Positions 36,223-45,589 of a DNA stretch of 64,000 nt are shown here, piece by piece. The notes beneath the pieces were generated by a model. The model did not search any database, was not told the DNA's origin, and saw nothing but the letters and a program-made list of their open reading frames with translations. The first letter of the stretch is position 1; every line of letters starts with the position of its first letter. Origin of the DNA: an uncultured Sinobacteraceae bacterium (GTDB taxonomy: Bacteria; Pseudomonadota; Gammaproteobacteria; Nevskiales; Nevskiaceae); NCBI GenBank assembly GCA_903822975.1, contig CAIJRD010000006.1, forward strand, positions 50,309 to 114,308, read 5' to 3'. The position numbers and the translations under genes are program-made.

Positions 36223-36529
36223 GCGGTGCGCGTCGGTGCACGTCGGTCGCACGCGCAGGCAGTTCACATTCATTGCCGCATGCATGCAAGGCTGCACAAA
36301 CGTTCAAACGCCGAAGGCACATCAATCGCTTGCGAGGGCGTGCTTCGCATTCAGTGTCGCAATGCTTGCACGGCCTCACGGTCCTTCAATTGCCGAACAA
36401 GCTTCAGGCATAGCCGCGCGAATGATCCTGTTGGGCGGATTGCGCCGTGGCCGCGTCGACCAATTTGATCGTGTCGATCGTGTCGATCGCGCGAGGTCGA
36501 TGCGCAAAAGCTGTCAGCCGCCGCGCCAC
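36223..36529. other. Gene-free spacer
   Basis: Between the 11-bp array and the SRPBCC gene I see no gene. A short duplication of CGTGTCGAT occurs near 36470. Confidence 0.5.
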
Positions 36530-36970
36530 TTAAACCGCGAGCTGACGACCGATCGCTTTCAGGCAGCCCTTGTAGGACTTCGCCATCTGTGCGGCGAGTA
36601 GCGGGGTCAGCAGTTTGCCGACCAGCGGCACTTTCAACCGCACGCTCGATGTCCAGGTGACTTCGGTCGCGCTGCCGACTTTCTTCAACTGCACGCTGCT
36701 GCCGCCGTGCCGCAGCGGTGGAAACGAACGCAGGATCACATAGTCCAGACGCACCGGACGCTGGTAGGCGGTGATCTCCTCGCGAAACCAGGCCACACCC
36801 GATTCGATCTCGCGAATAGCGCCGACGCCGTTCTTGTTCGACTTGCCGTTCTTCGCCAGCGTCGACTTACGCACGCCGGGAAACTGGTCGTACAGTGCGT
36901 GATCGGCGAGGCGGTCGAAGACGCGCTCGATCGGTGCCTGAATCGTGTGCTTGACGATGATGGTGCGCAT
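36530..36970 (-). CDS. SRPBCC/START-fold protein (polyketide cyclase-like)
   Basis: The 146-residue protein has the SRPBCC layout: an N-terminal strand and helix (IIVKHTIQAPIERVFDRLADHALYDQFPGV), central strands (EITAYQRPVRLDYVILRSFPP) and a long C-terminal helix (LLTPLLAAQMAKSYKGCLKAIG) over a hydrophobic cavity. It probably binds or carries a small hydrophobic ligand. It lies 50 bp downstream of the DoxX-like gene on the same strand, likely cotranscribed. Confidence 0.85.
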   Translation of the reverse strand: MRTIIVKHTIQAPIERVFDRLADHALYDQFPGVRKSTLAKNGKSNKNGVGAIREIESGVAWFREEITAYQRPVRLDYVILRSFPPLRHGGSSVQLKKVGSATEVTWTSSVRLKVPLVGKLLTPLLAAQMAKSYKGCLKAIGRQLAV

Positions 36971-37020
36971 GGCGGTGGTCGGGCAGTGCAGCAGTGAAGT
37001 CGAAAAAACGGCGCCACGCC

Positions 37021-37434
37021 TCAGCGCAGTTCGAGCGTTGCGGGCGTGCGGGTGGACCACCAGACGCAGGCGATCAGCAGCACCTGTAGCACCAGACGAA
37101 AACCGAGGAGGCTGCTCGGGATGGTCGGGAACAGATCCGGGTGCTGCCACATATAGACGTTGGCGGGCGTCACGCAGATGATCAGCGCGATCAGGCCCCA
37201 GCCGGCCAGCGGGCGCAGGCGTGGCGACAGCAGCGCAAACGCACCGAGCAGTTCGAACACGCCGCTGACGTAAACCGCCAGACGTGGCCAGGGAATCGAT
37301 GGCGGCACGATGCTGGCGAAAAATCCGGTGGCGACAAAATGGCCGATGCCGCCGAGGAAAAACCATAAAAAGACAAAGCCGATTCCGGCGCGGCGGGCGG
37401 GGGAGAGCGGCGCGGAGCTGAGTGTCGGGTTCAT
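37021..37434 (-). CDS. DoxX/YphA-like four-helix membrane protein
   Basis: The 137-residue protein with four hydrophobic helices has the DoxX-like pattern: FLWFFLGGIGHFVATGFF, then VSGVFELLGAFALLSPRLRPLAGWGLI and ITPANVYMWQHP-like segments. DoxX-like proteins are linked to redox stress in several bacteria, but the biochemical role is unknown. A second, distinct DoxX protein lies at 45119. It is divergent from the MFS gene with 71 bp between starts. Confidence 0.85.
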   Translation of the reverse strand: MNPTLSSAPLSPARRAGIGFVFLWFFLGGIGHFVATGFFASIVPPSIPWPRLAVYVSGVFELLGAFALLSPRLRPLAGWGLIALIICVTPANVYMWQHPDLFPTIPSSLLGFRLVLQVLLIACVWWSTRTPATLELR

Positions 37435-37505
37435 GCCGCATCTTAGACGCTCGCTGGCCTTTGCATAGTGACGGAACGCATGGCCGCAGATGGCGCCTAA
37501 GTCAG

Positions 37506-38933
37506 ATGAGCACGCCCGTCTCCGACATCATCGAAACCGATATCCCCGCGCGCCTCGATCGCCTGCGCTGGGGCCGCTTCCATACGCTGGTGGTGCTGGC
37601 ACTCGGCATCACCTGGATCCTCGATGGGCTCGAGGTCACGATCGCGGGCGCCATATCGGGTGCCTTGAAGGCGAGCCCGAGCCTGCACATGACGGATGGC
37701 CAGATTGGACTGTCGGCGAGTTTCTACCTGTTCGGCGCCGTCGCCGGTGCCTTCCTGTTCGGCTGGCTCACCGATCGCCTCGGCCGCAAGAAACTGTTCT
37801 TCGTCACCCTCGGGCTCTACTTGCTTGCGACTGCGGCAACCGCGCTTTCGCCGAACGCCTGGACCTTCATGCTGTTTCGCTTCCTCACCGGTGCGGGCAT
37901 CGGCGGCGAGTACACCGCGATCAATTCTGCGATTCAGGAGCTGATCCCGGCGCGCTATCGCGGGCGCACCGATCTCACCATCAATGGCAGTTTCTGGATC
38001 GGTGCGGCACTCGGCGCGCTCGGTGCGGTGCTGCTGCTGCGACCCGGCTGGCTGCCGCCCGATCTCGGCTGGCGGTTCGCGTTCGGCATCGGTGCGGTGC
38101 TCGGACTGTTGATTCTGATGTTGCGCAGCTTCCTGCCCGAAAGTCCGCGTTGGCTGATGCTGCACGGACGTCTCGAGGAAGCCGACGCCATCCTGTGCGA
38201 CATCGAGCGCCGCTGTGGCGATGTTCCGTCGACACCGCAGAAGACGATCCGCCTGAAGTTGAGCAGTGCGCGGATCGGTCTGCTGCAGCTCACGCGGGCG
38301 CTGTTCCGCATGTACCCGCAGCGTGCGCTGGTCGGTCTGCTGTTGATGGCCGCGCAGGCGTTTTTCTACAACGCGATCTTCTTCACCTATGCGCTGGTGC
38401 TGAGCCGATTCTTCGGAATCGCATCGGACCGGATCGGACTCTATGTGCTGCCGTTCGCCGTCGGCAATTTCCTCGGGCCGCTGCTGCTCGGTCCGCTGTT
38501 CGATTCGATTGGCCGGCGCCAGATGATGGCGCTGACCTACGGCCTCTCGGGGCTGTTGCTGCTCGTCACGGCACTGCTGTTCGTCAACGGCTGGCTCGAC
38601 GCCAGGGGTCAGACCATCGCCTGGACTGCGGTGTTCTTCTTCGCATCCGCGGCGGCCAGCTCGGCCTATTTGACGATTGGAGAGAGCTTTCCGCTGGAGG
38701 TGCGTGCGCTGGCCATCGCGGTGTTCTATGCACTGGGCACCGCGGTCGGCGGCATCGTCGGCCCGCTGTTGTTCGCGCACCTGATCGGCAGCGGCGAGCG
38801 CAGCCAGATCGCCTGGGGCTACGCATTCGGCGCGACGTTAATGCTGTTCGCAGCCGCGGTTGCTTGGCGCTGGGGACTCGCTGGCGAACGGCGCTCGTTG
38901 GAGGATCTGGCGACGCCGATCGCTGGCGCCTGA
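37506..38933 (+). CDS. MFS transporter, sugar-porter-like
   Basis: The 475-residue permease has twelve predicted helices, the loop 2-3 motif GWLTDRLGRKKLF, the central motif RFLTGAGIGGEYTAINSAIQE and PARYRGR after helix 5-6, and a cytosolic loop between helices 6 and 7 with SPRWLMLHGRLEEAD. These mark the sugar-porter/AAHS-like branch. It probably imports an organic solute by proton symport; substrate is unknown. The start at 37506 is the first Met before a conserved-looking N-terminus; no strong ribosome site is visible. Confidence 0.9.
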   Translation: MSTPVSDIIETDIPARLDRLRWGRFHTLVVLALGITWILDGLEVTIAGAISGALKASPSLHMTDGQIGLSASFYLFGAVAGAFLFGWLTDRLGRKKLFFVTLGLYLLATAATALSPNAWTFMLFRFLTGAGIGGEYTAINSAIQELIPARYRGRTDLTINGSFWIGAALGALGAVLLLRPGWLPPDLGWRFAFGIGAVLGLLILMLRSFLPESPRWLMLHGRLEEADAILCDIERRCGDVPSTPQKTIRLKLSSARIGLLQLTRALFRMYPQRALVGLLLMAAQAFFYNAIFFTYALVLSRFFGIASDRIGLYVLPFAVGNFLGPLLLGPLFDSIGRRQMMALTYGLSGLLLLVTALLFVNGWLDARGQTIAWTAVFFFASAAASSAYLTIGESFPLEVRALAIAVFYALGTAVGGIVGPLLFAHLIGSGERSQIAWGYAFGATLMLFAAAVAWRWGLAGERRSLEDLATPIAGA

Positions 38934-39028
38934 GCCTGCCGGCACCGCGGACAGTCGACAGGCCGATGTTCGACGCACCGCGCGCGAGTTCGCGGTCGAG
39001 CGCCGCGCTGCGTCCGTTTGAACCTACG

Positions 39029-39060
39029 TCTGTTGGTTGTTTCGTCTGTTAGTTGTTTCG
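39029..39060. repeat. 16-bp tandem duplication
   Basis: TCTGTTGGTTGTTTCG is followed directly by TCTGTTAGTTGTTTCG and a partial third copy, in the spacer between the MFS gene and the esterase terminator. Confidence 0.92.
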
Positions 39061-39106
39061 TCTGCGGCACGCGCTGCACGCTTACAGCGCGCATAAAAAC
39101 GCGCAT

Positions 39107-39135
39107 AAAAAAAGCGCCGCTCTTGCGAGCGGCGC
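39107..39135 (-). terminator. Rho-independent terminator of the lipoprotein esterase gene
   Basis: On the minus strand a 9-bp GCGCCGCTC stem with a 4-nt loop is followed by seven T. It lies 27 bp after the esterase stop. Confidence 0.95.
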
Positions 39136-39162
39136 CGCTACCGAATCTGCAGCGCTGCGGGC

Positions 39163-40515
39163 TTAGGAGCCGGCGCCGAGATAGGTTAGGAAGTCGTAAC
39201 CCTGTATCGTCGCATCGAAGCCGATCGAAACCACACCGTTGCCGTTGACCGGCACTGGTGACGCGATCGGACCGGTGTAGCCCGGCCACTGGTGGCCGCC
39301 GTTACCGATGGTGACCAGTGCACTGCCACGACCCGAGCAGGGCTGCACCCATTCCAGATTGATGCCCGTGACGGCCGGATTCGGATCAGCCATCAAGGCG
39401 GTGAGGATGTCGGTCGCCACGCAGCCGTTGTCGCCATACAGATCGGCGAACACGGTCGGCGCACCGGCCGCGGCACCCAGACCCTTGCCGTTATACGGAG
39501 CGATGTTGTCGGCGGTGCCGTGGATCTGCACCGTGGCAACGTGAATGCCGCTCGGGCAGGCGGTGATCTGACCCGAGGTGATCGGTGCCGCCACCAGCAA
39601 CATGCCGTCGATCGCGGTCGGACGTGCGCAGGTGTACTCAAGCGCCAACTGCGCGCCCGACGATGCGCCGGCGATGATGATTTTGCTGAATGCCGGCGTC
39701 GACGAAGGCGTGCCGACGCCGCTGGTCTGCAGCTGCGCGATCAGTGCATCGATTAGCGCAATGCGGTTGGTCGGCGTGTTCTTCAGATCGATCAGGCTGT
39801 CGCCCCAGTTGCCCGCGGCGTTCGGCGCGGTCGGCGCGACCACGGCAATGTTGCGGCCCTTGGCGAGGTTCGAGAAGCGGAAATGGTTCGCCGCGCTGAC
39901 GCCGGACTCGCCGATATCGTGCAGACCGATGTACAGCGTGTCGATATTGGTCGCACCGGTCGGGTAGATCAGCACGTAGTCGGTGCTCAAGGTCGCCGTT
40001 GCCGCGGTGCCGCTGGTGACTGTGACACCCGTGCAAGCCACCACCGACGTGCTGCTCGAGCTGGCGCTCGCGCTGTCCGGACAGTACTGGTTGTACACCG
40101 GCGCGCAGCCCTGGCTGGTCACCAGCTCCGGGTTGAACTGGTCGCTGCAGGCCACCGTGCCGCCGGTTGTACCACCCGAGGTACCACCACCGCTGCTGCC
40201 GGTACTGCCACCGCTGGTGCCGCCGGTCAGGCCGCCCGTGCTGCCGCTGGTGGTGCCGCCGCTGGTTGAACCGCCGCTGGTGGAGCCACCGCTGGTGGAG
40301 CCACCGCTGGTGGAGCCGCCCGAGGTGCCGCCGGTGGCACCACCCGAGGTTCCGCCGGTGGTCCCGCCACTGCTCATGCCGGTGGAGCCGCCGCTGGTTC
40401 CGCCGGTGCTGTCGCCGCTGTCGTTGTTGTGATCGTGGCAGGCGCTAAGGCTCGCCATGGTTCCGCTCAGAACGACTGCGCCAAGCAGACGCCAAATCCC
40501 GTGATGCATTGCCAT
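39163..40515 (-). CDS. Lipoprotein esterase with repetitive Gly/Ser/Thr linker
   Basis: The 450-residue outer-envelope hydrolase resembles the PHB-depolymerase/LpqC esterase family. The signal peptide ends at a lipobox with C26 (LSAC). A linker of about 85 residues made of SGGST/SGGTT/GGTSG repeats follows, then a Cys-containing catalytic domain with the nucleophile elbow GASSGAQLALEY, the VQIHGTADNIAPYNGKG acid region and the His motif GNGGHQWPGYTGP. The linker should hold the enzyme away from the membrane, as in secreted depolymerases. A strong terminator follows. The substrate could be a polyester or plant ester; not determined. Confidence 0.88.
   Translation of the reverse strand: MAMHHGIWRLLGAVVLSGTMASLSACHDHNNDSGDSTGGTSGGSTGMSSGGTTGGTSGGATGGTSGGSTSGGSTSGGSTSGGSTSGGTTSGSTGGLTGGTSGGSTGSSGGGTSGGTTGGTVACSDQFNPELVTSQGCAPVYNQYCPDSASASSSSTSVVACTGVTVTSGTAATATLSTDYVLIYPTGATNIDTLYIGLHDIGESGVSAANHFRFSNLAKGRNIAVVAPTAPNAAGNWGDSLIDLKNTPTNRIALIDALIAQLQTSGVGTPSSTPAFSKIIIAGASSGAQLALEYTCARPTAIDGMLLVAAPITSGQITACPSGIHVATVQIHGTADNIAPYNGKGLGAAAGAPTVFADLYGDNGCVATDILTALMADPNPAVTGINLEWVQPCSGRGSALVTIGNGGHQWPGYTGPIASPVPVNGNGVVSIGFDATIQGYDFLTYLGAGS
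40276..40320. repeat. 15-bp tandem repeat encoding the esterase linker
   Basis: GCTGGTGGAGCCACC occurs three times in direct succession (third copy with a G change), within a longer degenerate array from about 40150 to 40425. It encodes the SGGST units. Slippage would change linker length in steps of five residues without frameshift. Confidence 0.9.
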
Positions 40516-40771
40516 ATGAACTCCCCAGACCCTTTTGCCTTCAATGTGTGCGGCAGAACGTTCGCTGACCGGAGCAAACTGAACCACTTGACAAATATCG
40601 TACAGCACAAGTGGCGCCAAGTCGCCGCCGGGGTGGGAGATTTAACCTCTGCTGCTGCCTGCCGACAGTCGATCTGCGCGGGTCGAATCCTGCGCGGAAA
40701 GTCGTTTGCTGCAACTGGCTTAGACTGGCGTACCCGGCTGCGCCGGCCTCAGCCGGGAACGCGTCATCGCA

Positions 40772-41053
40772 ATGCCAATGGAATGCCGTAGCGGATGTGG
40801 CGCCTGCTGTATCGCGCCGTCGATTTCCTCGCCCATCCCAGGAATGCCCGAGGGCAAACCGGCCGGGGTGCGCTGTGTGCAATTGCGCGAGGACCTCAGC
40901 TGCGCGATTTTTGGCGACCCGCGCCGGCCCAAGGTCTGTGGCGGTTTGCAGGCGATGCGGGAGATGTGCGGCAGCGGACCACCTCTGGTGGCGCGCGCGT
41001 TCGCATTGCACTACCTGCAGGATCTGGAACGCATCACCGCGCCGGGCGTTTGA
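40772..41053 (+). CDS. YkgJ-type cysteine cluster protein
   Basis: The 93-residue protein begins [28 protein letters not shown], continues with [26 protein letters not shown] and has eight Cys in all. This is the small YkgJ/UPF0153 variant found in gammaproteobacteria, probably binding zinc or iron-sulphur. It is convergent with yheS and has no strong ribosome site. A larger family member lies at 19835. Confidence 0.85.
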   Translation: MPMECRSGCGACCIAPSISSPIPGMPEGKPAGVRCVQLREDLSCAIFGDPRRPKVCGGLQAMREMCGSGPPLVARAFALHYLQDLERITAPGV

Positions 41054-41120
41054 CCGAATGCGCTGGCTATCTTTTCGGTAGCGAGCGCCTGATCAGCAGC
41101 GAGTGCCCGAATCTTAGACG

Positions 41121-43034
41121 CTAGGCGCCGAGCGCCTCGATCTGCTCGGTGGCGGCCAACCATTCCTCTTCAGTGCCGGCGAGCTTCTTCTTCAGTTCGC
41201 CCTGCTGCTTCAGCGCGGTCGCCAGTTCCGCGCTGCGCGCGGATTCGTAGAGCCCCTGGTCGGCGAGCTTCTGGTCGAGTGCGGCGAGTTCCTTCTGCAG
41301 CTTGGCCATTTGCTGATCGAGCTTCTTCAGGCTGTCTTGCAGCGGTTTGAGCTGTGCACGCGCATCGGCCGAGGCGCGGCGCTGATCCTTCGCCGAGGCG
41401 ACATTGCGCTCGCCGCCGGACTTCGCATTGCCTTTCGCGGCGGCCTTGGCAGCACTGCCATTGAGGTCGCGCGAGTTGAGCCACTTGGCGTAGTCGTCCA
41501 GATCGCCGTCGAAATTCACGCAGCGACCTTCGGCGACCAGCCATAGCGTTTCGCAGGTGCTGGTCAACAAATGGCGATCATGCGAAACGACGACGACCGC
41601 GCCGGCAAAGTCCATCAGCGCGCTTTCCAGCGCGTGACGCATGTCGAGATCGAGATGGTTGGTCGGTTCGTCGAGCAGCAACAGGTTCGGTCGCTGATAC
41701 ACGACCATCGCCAGCGCCAGACGCGCTTTTTCGCCGCCGGAAAACGGCTCGACCGCATCGAATGCGCGATCGCCCTTGAAGTTGAAGCCGCCGAGGAAGG
41801 TACGCAGATTCTGCTCGGTCGCTTTCGGATCGATGCGCCGCAGATGCAGCATCGGTGAAGCTTTCGGATCGAGGCTGTCGGTGGTGTGCTGTGCGAAATA
41901 GCCGACGCGCAGATACGGATCGCGCATCATCTTGCCGCCGATCGGCGGCAGCGCGCCGGCAATGGTCTGCACCAGGGTCGACTTACCCGCACCGTTCGGT
42001 CCGAGCAAGCCGATGCGCTCGCCGGGTGCGATCAGCACACGCAGATTCTTCAGGATGCTGACGCTGCCGTAACCGGCCTCGACTTCATCGAAGCGCACCA
42101 GCGGTGAAGGCAGGCGATCCGGTTCCGGAAATTCGAATGAGAACTCCGAGTCCGCATGCACGGCGGCGACCATCTCCATCCGCTCCAGCGTCTTCATACG
42201 GCTCTGCGCTTGCGTCGCCTTGCTGGCCTTGGCCTTGAAGCGGCGAATGAAGCTTTGCAGATGCGCGATTTCCTTCTGCTGCTTCTGGTAGGCGCCGGCC
42301 TGCAAGGTCAGACGCTCGGCGCGCTGACGCTCGAACTGCGAATAATTGCCGGTGTACAGCGTCGCCTTGACGCCTTCCAGGTGCACGGTGTGCGTGGTCA
42401 CCGCATCGAGGAACTCACGATCATGCGAGATCACCATCAACATGCCGGGATACGCGGACAGCCAGCCCTGCAGCCAGATCACCGCATCCAGATCGAGATG
42501 GTTGGTCGGTTCGTCGAGCAGCAGCAGGTCGGAACGGCACATCAGCGCGCGCGCCAGGTTCAGACGCATGCGCCAACCGCCGGAGAAACTCGCAACCGGC
42601 CGGCCCTGCGCTTCCTGCGAGAAACCCAAGCCGTGCAGCAGACTCGCCGCGCGCGAGCGCGCCGCGTAGCCGCCGATCACATTCAGGCGTTCGTGAATCG
42701 AACTGATCGCTTCGATGTCTTCGGTGTCTTCGGCGATCGTCAGCCGGCGTTCCAGCTCGCGCAGCTCGACATCGCCGTCGAGCGCGAATTCGATCGCCAG
42801 ATCCGGCAACGAGGGCGTGTCCTGCGCAACCGTCGCGATCGCCAGATTCTTCAGCACCGAGACATTGCCCTTGTCCGGCGGCAGTTGCCCGAGGATCGCG
42901 GCAAACAGCGTCGACTTGCCCGTGCCGTTGCGGCCGACAAGGCCCACATGCCAGCCGCCGTGCAGGGTCAGGGTGGCGTCTTCGAGCAGCGTGCGCGTGC
43001 CACGGCGCAGCGTAAGGGCGGTCAGGGAGATCAT
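41121..43034 (-). CDS. yheS: ABC-F ATPase (YheS type)
   Basis: The 637-residue soluble protein has two ABC modules. The first has Walker A GRNGTGKST and signature SFSGGWRMRL, the second Walker A GPNGAGKST and signature PFSGGEKARLAL, with Walker B LLLLDEPTNHLDL in each. The ABC-F linker (about 240-300) is Lys/Arg-rich. A C-terminal coiled coil (about 560-637) closes it. Length equals E. coli YheS. ABC-F proteins bind the ribosomal E site and rescue stalled synthesis; they do not transport. Confidence 0.94.
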   Translation of the reverse strand: MISLTALTLRRGTRTLLEDATLTLHGGWHVGLVGRNGTGKSTLFAAILGQLPPDKGNVSVLKNLAIATVAQDTPSLPDLAIEFALDGDVELRELERRLTIAEDTEDIEAISSIHERLNVIGGYAARSRAASLLHGLGFSQEAQGRPVASFSGGWRMRLNLARALMCRSDLLLLDEPTNHLDLDAVIWLQGWLSAYPGMLMVISHDREFLDAVTTHTVHLEGVKATLYTGNYSQFERQRAERLTLQAGAYQKQQKEIAHLQSFIRRFKAKASKATQAQSRMKTLERMEMVAAVHADSEFSFEFPEPDRLPSPLVRFDEVEAGYGSVSILKNLRVLIAPGERIGLLGPNGAGKSTLVQTIAGALPPIGGKMMRDPYLRVGYFAQHTTDSLDPKASPMLHLRRIDPKATEQNLRTFLGGFNFKGDRAFDAVEPFSGGEKARLALAMVVYQRPNLLLLDEPTNHLDLDMRHALESALMDFAGAVVVVSHDRHLLTSTCETLWLVAEGRCVNFDGDLDDYAKWLNSRDLNGSAAKAAAKGNAKSGGERNVASAKDQRRASADARAQLKPLQDSLKKLDQQMAKLQKELAALDQKLADQGLYESARSAELATALKQQGELKKKLAGTEEEWLAATEQIEALGA

Positions 43035-43309
43035 TCGGTGCGCAGTTTAACGGCCGTGGCAATTAATTGTTGCGCTGCACATCCGTGGCTGACTGCAACC
43101 GATGCCAGCTGCCGTCGCCAGGCGCACTCGGGAACATCGGCCCGCGGACCCGGTCAGAAGCGCTGACTGGCCCGGTGGCCGCTGCTTGCTGGTTATGGCC
43201 GCAGACCCAAGGTGCAGCGAAACATCGAACAGAACACGCACGCTAGAGCTTGTCGCGGCACCCGCGCGGTGGTTGCGACACGCCCGAGACTCATTCCTCA
43301 GGAGGATGT

Positions 43310-43921
43310 ATGGCAGACGCCACCAGCAAAGACAACAGCAGCAAGAAACCCTTTCTGACCGACATCAAGACGATCCGCGAGCGCGCTCGCCAGCACATTC
43401 GCGATGGCGCGGTGACGCAGGGTTACAAGGCCGACCGGCATAAAGTGATCAGTCTGCTGAACGAAGCGCTGGCGACCGAAATCGTCTGCACGCTGCGCTA
43501 TCGCTATCACTACTACATGGCGCAGGGCATCAATGCCAAGAGCGTCGCGGCCGAATTCCTCGAGCATGCCAATCAGGAGCAGGCGCACTCGGACTTGCTG
43601 GCCAAGCGCATCACCCAGCTCGACGGCAAACCGAACTTCAACCCGGACGGACTCAGCACGCGCTCGCACGCCGAGTACGTCGAAGGCGACAGCCTGGTCG
43701 AGATGATCGAGGAAAATCTGGTCGCCGAGCGCATCGCGATCGATACTTACCGCGAGATCGTGCAGTACCTCGGCAACGACGATCCGACGACGCGTCGCCT
43801 GCTGGAAGAAATTCTCGCGCAGGAAGAAGAGCACGCCGAAGACCTCGGCACCATGCTCGAAGAACTGGGTGAAAAGGGCGAACCGAACGCGGTGCCGCTG
43901 AAGCCTTCGAAAAAGGGCTGA
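43310..43921 (+). CDS. Ferritin-like (bacterioferritin/Dps-like) protein
   Basis: The 203-residue four-helix protein has the ferritin ligands: LLNEALATEIVCTLRYRYHYYM, EHANQEQAHSDLLAKRI (ExxH), ENLVAERIAIDTYREIV and EEILAQEEEHAEDL. It would oxidise and store iron or protect from peroxide. N-terminal Lys/Ser-rich and C-terminal Lys tails flank the core. AGGAGG precedes the start, and a strong terminator follows 88 bp after the stop, so it is monocistronic. Confidence 0.93.
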   Translation: MADATSKDNSSKKPFLTDIKTIRERARQHIRDGAVTQGYKADRHKVISLLNEALATEIVCTLRYRYHYYMAQGINAKSVAAEFLEHANQEQAHSDLLAKRITQLDGKPNFNPDGLSTRSHAEYVEGDSLVEMIEENLVAERIAIDTYREIVQYLGNDDPTTRRLLEEILAQEEEHAEDLGTMLEELGEKGEPNAVPLKPSKKG

Positions 43922-44008
43922 TCGGCTTGCGCTGATCGCGGCTGGCGGGTTTTGGTTGTCGACGACTGTCGACGACCGTCGGGGCCGGTTAACGCCGTCA
44001 AACAATAG

Positions 44009-44042
44009 GCCTGGAACCCTGCTCGATGGTTCCAGGCTTTTT
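44009..44042 (+). terminator. Rho-independent terminator of the ferritin-like gene
   Basis: A perfect 10-bp stem GCCTGGAACC/GGTTCCAGGC with a 9-nt loop is followed by five T. A GCT/GCTG run comes next. Confidence 0.95.
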
Positions 44043-44167
44043 GCTGCTGCTGCTGCTGCCGATGTCGCTGTCGCTGTCGCGATTGCTACCGCAGCGGATC
44101 GCGTTCGATTTTCAGCGCCGCGAGAATGGCCTTGAGCGTGTTCTGATATCGCGCTCGAAGTGCGCGC

Positions 44168-45064
44168 TTACGCAGCGGCGTCGGTCAACGCGCCGGTTTG
44201 ATAGTCGCGCATCGCCTGCTCGATCTCCTCGCGGCTGTTCATCACGAACGGACCGTGCTGCACCACGGGTTCGCGCAGCGGGCGCGCCGCCAGCAGGATG
44301 AAGCGCGCAGCCTGTTTCCCCGCGACGATTTCCACACGGTCACCTTCCGCGAGCACGCCGGCGGCCTGCGTGGGCAGCGACTGACGACGACCGTCGGCGA
44401 CGACGGCAACGTCGCCCTCATAGACATACAGGAACGCGTTGTGATCCTGCGCAATCGTCTGCGAGAACGTCACACCTGCCGGCAGCTGCACGTCGAGGAA
44501 CAAGGGATCGGTGGTCATGCGACGGCACGCCGAGTTGATCGGCCCGGACGTGTCCTGACCCGCATGTGCAAACGTTCCGGCGATCACCTTCACCTGCGTG
44601 CCGTCGTCGAGCGTAATCAGCGGCAAGTCGGCGGCAGGAATGTCGCGATATTCCGCCGGCTTCATCTTTTCGCGCGCGGCCAGGTTGATCCACAACTGGA
44701 AGCCGCGCATGCGCCCGCTTTCCTGCAGCGGCATTTCCGAATGGATCACGCCGCGGCCGGCGGTCATCCATTGCACCGAACCGGGCCCGAGGTCGCCGAC
44801 ATTGCCGAGATGATCGCGGTGCTGCATGCGTCCGTCGAGCATGTAGGTGACCGTCTCGAAGCCACGATGCGGATGCGGCGGAAAGCCGGCGATGTAGTCG
44901 CCCGGATTGTCAGTGCCGAATTCGTCGAGCATCAGGAACGGATCGAGCCGCAGGCTCGCATGCGCACCAATACTGCGGCGCAGTTTCACACCGGCGCCGT
45001 CCGACGTCGCGAGGCTCGGAATCACCTGTTTCAATGCGCGGGATTGGATCTTCACGCTGTTCAT
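44168..45064 (-). CDS. Pirin family protein
   Basis: The 298-residue bicupin has the pirin metal motif in FPPHPHRGFETVTYML, then QHRDHLGNVGDLGPGSVQWMTAGRGVIHSEMP, giving the His/His/His/Glu iron site of the first cupin domain. YhhW-like pirins can act as quercetin 2,3-dioxygenases. It is the third gene of a unit transcribed from 46192 (nitroreductase, DoxX, pirin) facing a LysR regulator, suggesting a role in handling quinones or phenolics. Confidence 0.95.
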   Translation of the reverse strand: MNSVKIQSRALKQVIPSLATSDGAGVKLRRSIGAHASLRLDPFLMLDEFGTDNPGDYIAGFPPHPHRGFETVTYMLDGRMQHRDHLGNVGDLGPGSVQWMTAGRGVIHSEMPLQESGRMRGFQLWINLAAREKMKPAEYRDIPAADLPLITLDDGTQVKVIAGTFAHAGQDTSGPINSACRRMTTDPLFLDVQLPAGVTFSQTIAQDHNAFLYVYEGDVAVVADGRRQSLPTQAAGVLAEGDRVEIVAGKQAARFILLAARPLREPVVQHGPFVMNSREEIEQAMRDYQTGALTDAAA

Positions 45065-45118
45065 GGCATGCCTCCTGGAAATGTTGCGCGAACGCCGATC
45101 GACGCTGAGTCTGTAGGC

Positions 45119-45508
45119 CTAAACGTTTCCGCGGCGTGCGTCGATGCTGTACGGCCCGGCGCCGCGTGCGGCCAACAACAGGAAACCACCAGCGATCGAG
45201 AAGTTCTTCAGGAACATGATCATCTGAATCTGGTCCTGCAGATTCTTGTGGAACAGCAGCGCCGAGACGATGCTGAAACCGGCGAGCAGAATCGCGACGA
45301 GGCGGGTCTGGAATCCGAGCACGATGGCGAGGCCGCCGCCGATCTCGGTCAACAGCACCAGCGGCAGCAGGAAGCCCGGCACGCCCGCGGAGGCCATGTA
45401 GGCCTGCGTGCCGGCGTAGGCGCCGAGCTTGCCCACACCCGACAGCAGAAACAGAGACGCCAGCAGAATGCGGCCAGCGAGTTCGGTGGATTTACCTGTA
45501 GTGGTCAT
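45119..45508 (-). CDS. DoxX family membrane protein
   Basis: The 129-residue, four-helix protein has the canonical DoxX start (LAGRILLASLFLLSGVGKL) and LTEIGGGLAIVLGFQTRLVA. DoxX proteins join redox-stress modules and can pair with sulphite or quinone-handling enzymes. It is sandwiched between the nitroreductase (81 bp) and pirin (54 bp) genes on the same strand. Confidence 0.93.
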   Translation of the reverse strand: MTTTGKSTELAGRILLASLFLLSGVGKLGAYAGTQAYMASAGVPGFLLPLVLLTEIGGGLAIVLGFQTRLVAILLAGFSIVSALLFHKNLQDQIQMIMFLKNFSIAGGFLLLAARGAGPYSIDARRGNV

Positions 45509-45589
45509 GACGCATTTTCCTTATTGATTGTGTAGCGGAACGGCAGGTGGATTCGGATCGTTCATTCGGATCGTTCGACGACGCGTGGA

